Shown here: positions 34,001-43,711 of the stretch, in pieces
How the letters are laid out: each line of letters starts with the position of its first letter
How positions within the stretch are numbered: position 1 is the first letter of the stretch
Assembly: GCF_029227915.1 (NCBI RefSeq)
Contig: NC_079875.1
Location: forward strand, 4,652,001-4,716,000
Length of the DNA stretch: 64,000 nucleotides
Direction of reading: 5' to 3'
Source: Hydractinia symbiolongicarpus
Taxonomy: Eukaryota > Cnidaria > Hydrozoa > Anthoathecata > Hydractiniidae
Program-made: the position numbers and the translations under genes
Notes under the pieces: model-generated
Told to the model about the DNA's origin: nothing
Databases searched by the model: none
Seen by the model: the letters and a program-made list of their open reading frames with translations, nothing else

Positions 34001-37000
34001 ATAACTAGTCGTTAGCCCGTGGAAAAATCCATGGGTTTGCCCGTCGCAGCTAAGCTACCATTTTGCGTGACAGACGGACGAACGGACAGACGTATACGGG
34101 CATTATAATATAGATTTTACCACAAATTCTGTCCTGTGGAAATGCACACAATGTTTAGCAATTGGTGACACTGTCAGAGATTTTGAAAAGCAATATATAA
34201 TCATTTGTAGTTGGATAAGTTTATCATCTCGTACCTACTAACAGCCATCCAATAAAATTTAAGGTGGTATTCCATGTTAATGTATATCATTCGATTAAAA
34301 TCCATGCTGGAGACCACTGTCAGTTTCAGGAACACTGTTCCTGTAATATTCAATTATTTTCACTTTTAGTTTTATTGTCTACCAGATAATTATGAAATTA
34401 TTGACTCGTCACTTGAAGATATAAAGGTAGGCATCAATGTCAAAAATGGCGATAATTTTTATTTGATCATGCTGCAAGTCTTTTTCATCAGCATTGTTTT
34501 TTCACCCTGTTTCTCTATAGTACGTGCTGAAACCGACTTTTGGAAAAGAACATATTAAATTACTGGACACTACAGGAAAAGTGTCAAGAGCATTAAATGG
34601 AAATACATACATACCAGGTGGGTCTGTATTTTGTCAAATTTAGTTGATTAAAAGTAGTGGCCCTTGTTCTTGTTTACTTCAACACTATTTTTGTACCCGA
34701 AGATTTGTCACAGTTTTTCTATAGATATTTTTTTGTTTTTTAGGTATTGTTGGTCTTAATAATATCAAAGCCAATGATTATCTCAACGTGGTTTTGCAGG
34801 TATGTATGTTATTATGTATGTTAACATTTTGTAACATCAAGTTGTCTATCTGGATTGTTAAGTGATTGTGTTGGAATTGAAAAAATATTCCAGACATAAA
34901 GCAACCCATGTGTTTTAAAATAGTTTGAATACAATGTATTCAAATGCTTTAATTTCATTTTATTTTGGTGTTAGTTATGTTAAAACGCAGTACATAAACT
35001 ACCATGCAACACATGTAAAATAGTTGGAACAATGAATTTGTAATGCATTAGTCTTTATTCTTGTGTAGTGAAGGAGATAAACTCCCTCTATACTGTGCTT
35101 ACAACAATATATCCCACAACTTACATACTTAAATCTTTGCCTTCTCGCAATGTCATTATTTACTTTCTAAGCTTGTAATCGCAGGTGGATAAAATTTTGA
35201 ATTATGATATTTTGTTCGGGCTATATATGTTTTATCTTCAAGGACCAAGCTACATAACCTCTTTAATACATTGCAACATGAATCCAACTTATAACAACAT
35301 TCAAAATTTCTTGAAAAAATATTTTTTTTGTATTTCAAAAAAACTTTGTCGGAACTTATCATTCATTTTATTTTATAATATGTTTTGAGACTGCCTTTGT
35401 TGTATGTCAAATAAAAACTGAAAGCTTGATTAAGAGGAATATCAAAACCCTGTCTGCGAAATAGTTCAGCAGCTGCAGCATACTTTTCCCTGATTATGTC
35501 TTTTCCAAAATGTTAATTTTTTTAGGCGTTGGCATTTGTTCCTCCAGTACGCAATTACTTTCTTTGTGATGAGAATTATAAGGATACAAAACGACCACCT
35601 GGCGATACCATGTTTCCATTAGGTAAATTAATGTATTTATAAGAGGGAGAAATACTCTTCTAATTCTAACGTTATCCTTAATAACAGCCTTATGGTTCTT
35701 GGACTCTTGGTACTTAGAACTAAAAAGTTAAAATCCTAAATTGAACTAAAACTTTTTTAACATGCAATATTTGTTCACCATGTCAAATCTGTCAACAAGA
35801 CAGTACTTTTTAGATTAATTTACAATCTTGGTCAAAATATCTCGATGCAAATTAAATTTTATAGCCACAAACAATTACATAGGTTTCTTTATATTGCATT
35901 CATTCATTTTGAACTTGTTTAGAGCATTTAGGCTATTTAGACCATGTTTCCATTAGACAAAAAGTGTTGCGTTTTAAAATTTTAACGATTTATAATGGAA
36001 ACAGAGAGTTTGTTCATTGTTGTAAATTATGTGTGGACTGGAAATTGTACAAATGAAATTCGTAATGTAAGTTGAGAAAATCTTTTTTAAGAAACCATAA
36101 AAAACAGACATTTGTAAACGTTCACAAATAAAAAAAAAATAAAAAAATTTGGGAACAATTTCATGTCCTTTTTATGACTGTTTGCTTCTTTCTTGCAGTA
36201 CCTATCCCGTACATTTTATATCACTTTCATAACCATAGCGTAGTGAAAGCTTCCTAATATAAAAATCATGCGCAAGTAGCACCTTCCTAATGACCTATCA
36301 GACTAGCAAATTTTAAACGCTTTCCACCTTGCCTATTGGTTGTTGTCCATATATAAAATAAGGTAAAAAAAACTTAACTTTGTCTCCAAATTTTTTGTCC
36401 AGGATTGTAGATAAAAAATTGTTTTGTAAATTTTGACAAAATCAATTAGAGGCTTTGTATGTAATGTGTTTGGTTTTAAACTGTTGGAAAATTTGTTTTG
36501 TTGCTTAATAAAAAAAAAGGAAAATAAGTTTTCATAAACTTAAAAAAAATATATATATAAATTTTAGCTATATTTTTATTGTCATATTTCTAAGAGCTTG
36601 GTTTAGGAATTTTAATAACATGAAATCATTGATTATGGTTTGTCTAATGTGTGTCCCCTTTTTTATAGTGCAAAGATTTGGTGAATTAGTTCGTAAAATA
36701 TGGAACCCAAGAAATTTTAAAACTCACGTTAGTCCACATGAAATGTTGCAAGTAAGCTGTTGTTTTTTAAAAATCAAAATTATCTAAACGTTAATGACAA
36801 TGTCCAAATTAAGAAAAGCATAGTTTAACTTCAGAGTTTTCCTTGTAAATCTCTGGGTCGTTGGTTTGTTTCAAACCAACCAATTGAGTTCATTTCGTCA
36901 TTATTCGTTGTAAAAAAAACTAGATGTTAATGGAAAATAAACCTTAAACATTTTACCGTTTTGGAAAACTTTATTTTTAAAAATAATGTACGTTTTTTAC

Positions 37001-40000
37001 AGTCACAAAATCCCTAGGTAACATATATTCATCCATCCTTAATTTATTTCAGGCTGTGGTGTCTTGTAGCAAAAAGAAATTCCAATTTACAGAACAAGGT
37101 AAAATTATGTTGCATTGATTAGTGGTCGATAAGACCCGTGGAAAAACCCATTGGGCAGGAGAACAATGGAAAATATAGGTTGTGTTAGGTGTTTTGCTGA
37201 CGTCTGCAAAACACCACCTGTAATGTACAATTTTTTTAGTAGTAATGAATATTACAAAAAGATGTATCGATTGTAATTTGTCCATGTTGAATAGGTGTTT
37301 ATAAAACTTTAATAGAAAAAGCCCCATATTTGCTATAAAGAAATTTTATTACGTTGTCATTGCTTTCAAAATTGCAACATTTAGTCTTGACAGAAGAATG
37401 AGTTGACAAACATAATTTTCTTCATGATGCTATAACTCCAGTAACATTCATCGATATCATTTTTTTAAAAATTAAAACATTCCGTCTTAAAAAAAGAAGA
37501 AGTTGACAAACATATTTTCTTCATTATGCTATAAGTCCAGTAACATCTTTTCTAACATCACAAGAAGATGTTGGTCAGTTAGATCCTGCATTTTTTATTA
37601 AGGTGATCCTATTGAGTTTCTCTCCTGGTTTTTAAACGGCATTCATCTTACATTGAATGGCACAAAAAAAGCTCGAAGTAGCGTCATATATAAATCTTTT
37701 CGTGGTGAAATGAAACAGTGGTCAAGAAAACTTCCACAAACGGACGTATGTATCTTGTTGAAAATACTTCTAGTGTACTTTATCTTAGTCAAAACGTTAG
37801 AATAGATCGGTGTAAATGAAATATGTTTATTCAACAGGACAAGGCTTTAGAAGAGAAGATTTTACAACAAGAGGAATACAAAGGTACATTCTTTCAAAAA
37901 TGAATCCTTTTTGTAATAAAGGATTGTTCACAATGTCAACCATCTTTTCAAGATATTTAGTAGATTGGCTAACAAAGTAGGGAAAAGCCATATAAGTTAA
38001 AAAGTCTTATGGATCAAATCACTTTTCATACGTCTACATTTTTTTGCGTGGTGGGACTTTTTGAAGATTTTTGCTCTTGCATTTTCGGATTAAAAGTTTA
38101 TTTATCATAAAATCCGTAAAAGCTAGGTAAATTAATTGGGAAATAGGCGAAAGGTTTTCGCATTCTGATTGTTAAATGTTGTGTTATTATAAGACTGTTG
38201 TAAAGTAATAATTTAATCTTTGTTTCCATAGAAACCGAACAGACGTTACCATTTCTATATCTGACATTGGATATACCTGCATCTCCATTATTTAAGGTTT
38301 GATTCTCTATAATATATATTTCAAAGTACATCTCCATTATTTAAGGTTTGATTCTCTATAATATATATTTCAAAGTACATCTCCATTTTCAAGGTTTATA
38401 TCCCATATTTTTCGTATATTTCAAACTGTATATTATATTTTTATTTTATTCAAAATTGATTATAGGATGAATTAGAACAGAATGCTATCCCACAGGTGAA
38501 TAATTTGTTTGTCTAAGTTAAAAAATAAGGTAATATGATACCATATTGAATTCAACAAAACCATGCTTTTTTCTTCTTCCAGGTACCACTGATAAATCTA
38601 CTGCAAAAATTCAACGGTGTACAGGAAAAGGTAGCGTTTTTTATTAATGATTTATTTAAGCTATAAAATATTTCGTACTGCGACTACGACAAGTTTCTAA
38701 TGTGTTCTGAACGCATACCTGGTATAATTTCTTTTACTATTTTCATTTTTTCCTGATCTTGTGACAGCGACATTTCTTCAGATCATTAAACAAAGTTTTG
38801 GAAATACGTGAATTGTTGGCTATACAGAGAATAGATTGTTAGTGATTTTAGTAATAAAAAATGTGAATTCTTTTAGCTAAACTTGTGTAAAAAACACACA
38901 TATTACTAAATTTTCATCATTGCCATTTTTATTCATCGCTTAAGGTTTTTTCTGGACGGACCATTGTTCATATGCGAAGTGCCAAAGTCATTTCATTTCT
39001 AATAGCTTTAGCTGAACAACTGTGTTCTGAGCAATACTTAAAACAATGAAAAATTACTTTCAGTAGTAATATACTATATCAATATACTTTTACTGTGTAT
39101 ATTTATATTTAGGAATATAAAACTTATTACGATGTCACGGTGAAGAAATTCGTGTTGACGAAGTTACCAAAATATCTCATATTGTTTATTAAGGTAGGTA
39201 TTGTCAAACGATTTGTTTTTTTTTTAATTATGCTTTCACTCAAACATGTCACTTGTTGCAAAAAAAATGCAGTAGTAGAAAAGGGTAAAACCATTCACGA
39301 TATTTTCTTTTATAGTCTGTAAAGGAATTTAGGCCGTTCTTGCTATGTTCCTAATGATTTGTAAAAAATTAGCCTAAACGTTCTTATAATTTAGTTTCTT
39401 ATAAAACTGGTTAATAATTGAAACAAACAAAATGCACGACTAGAACGGAATGAGGAAATCAAGACTTCTTTTAATGAAAGCGTTCATATTAGCGGCTCCA
39501 AACGTCCAAAAAATGGCCGCAGTCAATATCCCACTTTCCTTTACAGTAACGACGGCATTTTCTGAAGTTTTATAAAAAATGGTTGACTCGTGTTTTTTTA
39601 TTTTTACTTTAGAGGTTTACAAACAATACGTTCTTTGTGGAGAAGAATCCAACTATAATCAACTTTCCTGTCAAGTAAGCACTAATTTCCGAAATCTGTC
39701 TAGTATATTTTAATAGTAGAAACTTTCACGGAAAAAACTTGATTTAACCTCGTTTTTCGCGAGAGTTTCATTTGCAAAACACACCTAAATTGCTTAATTG
39801 CGGAGTTTCTTCTCGCGGTTTGGTGTTTATTGTTTAAATCGAAGGAAAACTGAAAGGCGCTTATTAGGTAATACCCTGAGGTGTTGGTTTGGATCATAGC
39901 AAAAGCGTTTCGCGCAGGGTGAGGAGAGAGGGTCTGCCGGAATACGGGTTGTACCAGACTTCACGACAAATAAGCAAAATCTCTATAATAATAGCCGTCG

Positions 40001-43000
40001 TCTGTCTGTCTCTGCGCGGACCCCACGCTGAGTTAGAAAATCGTGCTACGGAAACACGAATATGAAATGCGATATATTTTTGTCTACTTTGTTGCCACGG
40101 GTAAATTTAAAGGACGGGCGAACCCGTGGATTTTTCCACGGGCAACGACTAGTATATAAATAATACACTCCTTTACAGCTGAGTAACCGACTGAAACTAG
40201 TTAGCAAGTAATACAGTAATTTTTCATCTGCGTGTTTGCACGCATATGTTTGCATTGGGCGTCCTATCCTATGAAACCTAAGTTTTAAGCTACCATTTTG
40301 AAGTTAGTAAAGTTCCGGAGTGTTAAGCCTGTCAACCCTTTTGCCCCGGACTTTAATTTCATTAATCAATCTGAAACCTATCCGTTTCACGTGTTTACGC
40401 AACCTGGCGTTTAAATTTAGGCCGGTGCGTCCACAAGAACACCAGAGTATACATATGCAACCACAGTCTTGTGGTTGCATATGTATACTCTACGAGGACG
40501 CATTGGTTTTACATTGGTTTTACAAACTTAATCTTTTCCCATTTTTTATGAAGCACTTATCTACAACGAATGCAAGGGTGAACACATTCTAATGATAGCT
40601 GCTCATCACCTAGTTCTATAGGAGTATGCTAAATATATTATCACATATCTAGCCATGTGTAAATTTTAAACAAACCAATTTTAAGATTTTAGCTGGCAAC
40701 GTAGATTTCCAGGCAGCATTTTTCTGAAAGTGGCTTGCTAACTATACCTAGCCATATTTATTCCCATTCTTTCAAAGTTCTTATTCAGTTTGCTATATCA
40801 ATATTTATTTTAATATTGGGGTGATGGCTATCTAGCTACACCCTGGCTAAAAAATGAAAGTAGCCAAATGCAGTTTTTAGCTAGCTTCAAAAATTTTTAT
40901 GATGTTAAATGTAGTTAGGTAACTACACATTTTATTACTGTCATGAAAACTTATTCCGCAAAGTAAATTTTGTTGACTGAACAAGGTAATTGTTACACCA
41001 GGATTTGTCGCAATCAATGTGATATGTCGCAATCAACGTTAAATGTCGCAACGTTGCCGGTAAATGTCGCAGGTCAACAGTTAATGTCGCAAACCCAACG
41101 GTAAATGTTGCAACAGCAAATGTCGCACCAAAATAGATAATCAACGGTAAATGTCGCACAGATAGAAATTACCATATTACTCTCAAAATGTTCTACAACA
41201 TAAGTATCACTGAGGGAAGGAATTTTCTTATCACGGACTTCTGCAGTGTCGTTCGATCAACTACTGGTGTTTCAAAACAGTTAGTTTTTATTTAATCCGT
41301 TTTAATCCATCCGTTGTGTTGAAGTTTTTTTGAAAAATAGTATTACGCTGATACTCGTGTGTGACACGGTTTACCTTCCTGTAGACCAGACGCACTTCAC
41401 ATCTTTGCTTTCATACGCTGAAAAATCTGATTTTCTGAAAAAAGTGCGCATGAGCATAACGACTTGCCTCCCAGGTATGACAAGTATGACTGCGTTTCTT
41501 TATCCTTATCCTTATTTATCCGTCATTCTCATTCAGTCATTCTCAAAAATTACTCTTGGCTTAGCCAATAAAACCGATTTCATCCATTTTATCCTACGTA
41601 CGTTCATAAAATAATGTGCACCCTAAGTGCAAAACGGTCTTTACAAAAATGTTTTGAGTGCTGCCTGCTATATTGAGGTGACGTATAACCTTGATTTCTT
41701 TTACATGCTGTGTGTGGGATTAATCTGTCTTCTAACATCAAGAACTAGCTTCATAGTCATGAATATTTAAAAGTTCTGCATGTTTTTAGAGATCTGGATA
41801 TGAGCGAATATCTGTCAAGTGAGCCATCGGTACAAGAAGCAAATAAACATAGATGTTATGATCTCGTCGCAAATATCTCCCACGGAGGAGAGTTTATATC
41901 AGATAAAAGAGGTAAAAGAATATATTAACCCTATTTGTCTTGCGGGTTGGGGGTTATTAAGACCCGGGGGCCCTGTTCAACTTTTTTTTTTTAGCTCGCT
42001 ACACATTTTACTTTGCAAGTTACATTTCTTTAATTTTCCAGGTTTTTTTGGAAAATTTGCTGAAGGCTGCAATGACAACCAATTTTTTCAAGAATAGTAG
42101 AATATATATAAAAAATATTTTAAATGTTTTCATAAGTTTTGCGGACCGATGATAATGATAAAACAATATAAAACAAAAGGATATGAAAGTTGTAATTATT
42201 TTATCACAAAAAAAAAATACTATATAATATTCTTAGTCTATGATTATAATATGTCTTCGCAATCTTCAGAGTTGGCAAAAATTACAAAAATTATAGATCT
42301 GCTTCTTTATCACCTTTGTTATAGTTTATAAGCCTTTTTTTTCTCAATGTCATTACTATAAAATCAGCTAATTAAAAAAAAGACAATGATACTTGTTTTT
42401 TGCTTTTACTGAGTAGTTATATACAATTAAAATAAAAAGCCTTCACTGGGAACTAAATTTACAAAAAAAATCACTGGAAAAAACTTTCGCAGACAACACG
42501 TTTGAGTAACTTTCGCGGAAATGCCCTTAAAAACCGCGAAACTTTATTCCAGCGAAAGTTTCTCCCTTAGAGTATGCAATATTTTACATATTGCATATTA
42601 GTATAGCAAAATTCCAATTATCACATTTTGATGACGTCATTCACAACACTTTTGTTTCTGTCTCAATTTGTTATTGTAAATTTATATTTTTTATGTAATT
42701 TTTTTTAGATTCTAGTAAAGGAACTTATCAAGTGCATGTATTACACAAGGTGTGTGAAAGCTTATAAATGTAGCAAGTCTCGATTCTACTCTTGTTATTG
42801 ATTTACCATATCTCAATCATATTTTCGTCTCGTCTCAGGGTTCCAAACAATGGCACGAATTACAAGACCTGCACGTCAAGGATATTCTTCCTCCCATGAT
42901 TACCCTTTCAGAAAGCTATATACAGGTGAGTAGGATACCTTACATGAGGAATATTTTGCGGATGACGCAAAGCTCGATTGATATTCTCTTTAAAAAATTC

Positions 43001-43101
43001 TACGGCCTGTTTGGGCAACAGTTTTGGCAAGAATGCACTTTTTATAGTAGATTTTACACTTATTTTAGATATGGGAATTACAAAAAAATTCTTCGAAGTA
43101 A
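28017..43101 (+). CDS. USP39: USP39/Sad1 orthologue, tri-snRNP splicing factor
   Basis: There are 21 exons: 28017-28137, 31543-31588, 33159-33253, 33696-33775, 34370-34426, 34521-34617, 34744-34799, 35526-35622, 36669-36751, 37053-37098, 37603-37745, 37838-37883, 38232-38296, 38466-38495, 38583-38630, 39113-39193, 39613-39674, 41790-41911, 42709-42749, 42839-42925, 43069-43101. All have GT-AG borders and matching phases, total 511 aa. Residues 1-40 are a short charged leader; 45-110 form a UBP-type zinc finger (C67, C79, C82, H94, H98, H104); about 130-500 is a USP-fold domain. The catalytic Cys box reads GLNNIKANDYLN, with Asp177 at the Cys position, and the His box reads GTYQVHV, with Thr464 at the His position. 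It is thus enzymatically dead, as in other USP39 proteins. The protein supports U4/U6.U5 tri-snRNP assembly in the nucleus. Its N-terminal RS-rich region is shorter than in vertebrates. Confidence 0.93.
29000..29292 (-). mobile_element. tRNA-derived SINE-like element
   Basis: Reading the minus strand from 29,292, TAGTGGTTATAGC fits a polymerase III A box and GGTTCGATTCC is a perfect B box, about 40 bp apart as in a tRNA head. About 230 bp of non-tRNA body follows (to TGGAAATAATAGACAGGG near 29,000). It lies in intron 1 of USP39 in the antisense orientation. The tRNA cloverleaf is not complete, so this is a SINE-like copy and not a tRNA gene. Confidence 0.6.
29472..30444 (+). mobile_element. 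TIR element with internal 53-bp tandem array, copy A
   Basis: This is the same element as the inverted copy at 60,721-61,677: the flanks (ACGCTAATGTCACACC... and ...CGCGTCCGCGGTAGATTACA) and the internal array are shared in opposite orientation. The termini are eroded here: the left end is cut down to TACAGT and the right end stops at GAGACTGTA. The core has about seven units near GCCGCTTTTCGTTTATAAAC. It lies in intron 1 of USP39 and has no coding capacity. Confidence 0.75.
29822..30225 (+). repeat. 53-bp tandem array inside copy A
   Basis: Units of about 53 bp run GCCGCTTTTCGTTTATAAAC, TTTTAAAATGCGATCTAAAA and AAACATTTCTATC. They repeat about seven times with point changes and some shortened units. 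Confidence 0.85.
31764..31810. repeat. 17-bp-arm hairpin in USP39 intron 2
   Basis: The arms 31764-31780 and 31794-31810 are complementary (CCTTGCCGAGATCTT against AAGATCTCGGCAAGG) around a 13-nt loop. Weaker complementarity extends outward (TATATGAGCA... against ...CTCATATAAGCA), so this is probably the core of a small foldback element. Confidence 0.6.
32272..33012 (-). mobile_element. Non-autonomous Helitron, 741 bp
   Basis: Read on the minus strand, the element starts TCTATATAATAATACAAC after an A and ends GGATTTCTCCACGGGCC...TGACTAG before a T. This is the A|TC...CTAG|T arrangement typical of Helitrons, with a hairpin-forming GTGGA/TCCAC stem about 11 nt before the end. The inner part carries a short direct duplication (TTTGACGTTAATATTATTTC). 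It lies in intron 2 of USP39 and has no coding capacity. Confidence 0.65.
34005..34114 (-). mobile_element. Short non-autonomous Helitron, 110 bp
   Basis: On the minus strand it runs A|TCTATATTATAATGCCCG ... CCATGGATTTTTCCACGGGC ... ACGACTAG|T. Both ends match the 741-bp copy and the 39.98-kb copy. It lies in intron 4 of USP39. Confidence 0.75.
37116..37215 (-). mobile_element. Fragment of the same Helitron family
   Basis: GATTAGTGGTCGATAAGACCCGTGG and the following ATAGGTTGT...GTTTTGCTGACG resemble the 32.27-32.35 kb end of the 741-bp copy with several differences. The other end was not found. It lies in intron 10 of USP39. Confidence 0.5.
38280..38395 (+). repeat. 49-bp tandem duplication across the exon 13 donor site of USP39
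   Basis: The unit starting ATCTCCATTATTTAAGGTTT begins at 38,281, 38,330 and, shortened and changed, 38,379. The unit contains the last 16 bases of exon 13 and its GTTTGA donor, so the intron carries a full second copy of the exon end plus donor 49 bp downstream. Using the second donor would add 49 nt and shift the frame. Confidence 0.9.
39980..40152 (+). mobile_element. Non-autonomous Helitron, 173 bp
   Basis: It starts A|TCTCTATAATAATAGCC, has the hairpin CCCGTGGATTTTTCCACGGG about 12 nt from the end, and finishes CAACGACTAG|T. It lies in intron 17 of USP39 and shares its inner sequence (AATGCGATATATTTTTGTC) with the copy at 49.3 kb. Confidence 0.8.
40444..40491. repeat. 21-bp-arm perfect hairpin in USP39 intron 17
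   Basis: The arms 40444-40464 and 40471-40491 (GAGTATACATATGCAACCAC against GTGGTTGCATATGTATACTC) are perfectly complementary around a 6-nt loop. Origin unknown; it may be a foldback element remnant. Confidence 0.85.
41005..41162 (-). repeat. Short irregular repeats containing AATGTCGCA
   Basis: The word AATGTCGCA or close variants recurs about eight times at spacings near 18-22 bp, alternating with CAACGGTA-like words. The tract lies in intron 17 of USP39. No coding capacity is implied. Confidence 0.7.
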
Positions 43102-43178
43102 ACGGCTATAAAAGTTGTACCGCTTTGAGACAATGTCGTGGAGATCATTCGAACAATGTCCAGACTGCTGTGCCATGT

Positions 43179-43184
43179 AATAAA
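43179..43184 (+). terminator. Polyadenylation signal AATAAA for USP39
   Basis: The first AATAAA after the USP39 stop codon lies about 78 bp downstream. Another lies at the start of the 213-bp duplicated unit (near 43,247). Which one is used cannot be told from sequence. Confidence 0.45.
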
Positions 43185-43242
43185 TTTATGTCCCGAATAT
43201 ATCCGGAAAATTCACTTAACCCTAACTGATTCTTGAATTGAC

Positions 43243-43668
43243 GCAAAATAAAAGGTTTTTGTTTAAAAAACGACACTGGTAAAGTGAACATAAATTTTGT
43301 TACTAAGAAATATAAAGACGTACTAAACAATAATTTACAAGTTCAGCCTATGATACAGAAGTCAGCTATAATTCAATCGCACCAGCCTTTCGTATGACTT
43401 TATGCGCATTTCTTTTCGGCTGTTGCGCAATCCGTTATTACGACAGCAGTTTTATGCAAAATAAAAGGTTTTTGTTTAAAAAACGACACTGGTAAAGTGA
43501 ACATAAATTTTGTTACTAAGAAATATAAAGACGTACTAAACAATAATTTACAAGTTCAGCCTATGATACAGAAGTCAGCTATAATTCAATCGCACCAGCC
43601 TTTCGTATGACTTTATGCGCATTTCTTTTCGGCTGTTGCGCAATCCGTTATTACGACAGCAGTTTTAT
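43243..43668 (+). repeat. Perfect 213-bp tandem duplication between convergent genes
   Basis: The unit starting GCAAAATAAAAGGTTTTTG occupies 43243-43455 and again 43456-43668, with no difference seen on comparison. It lies between the USP39 stop (43,101) and the NAA35 stop (43,712). Perfect identity implies a recent event or an assembly duplication. Confidence 0.9.
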
Positions 43669-43711
43669 CAGTGGGTAACTTTGATGACAATACGTAACAA
43701 CACAAACATTA

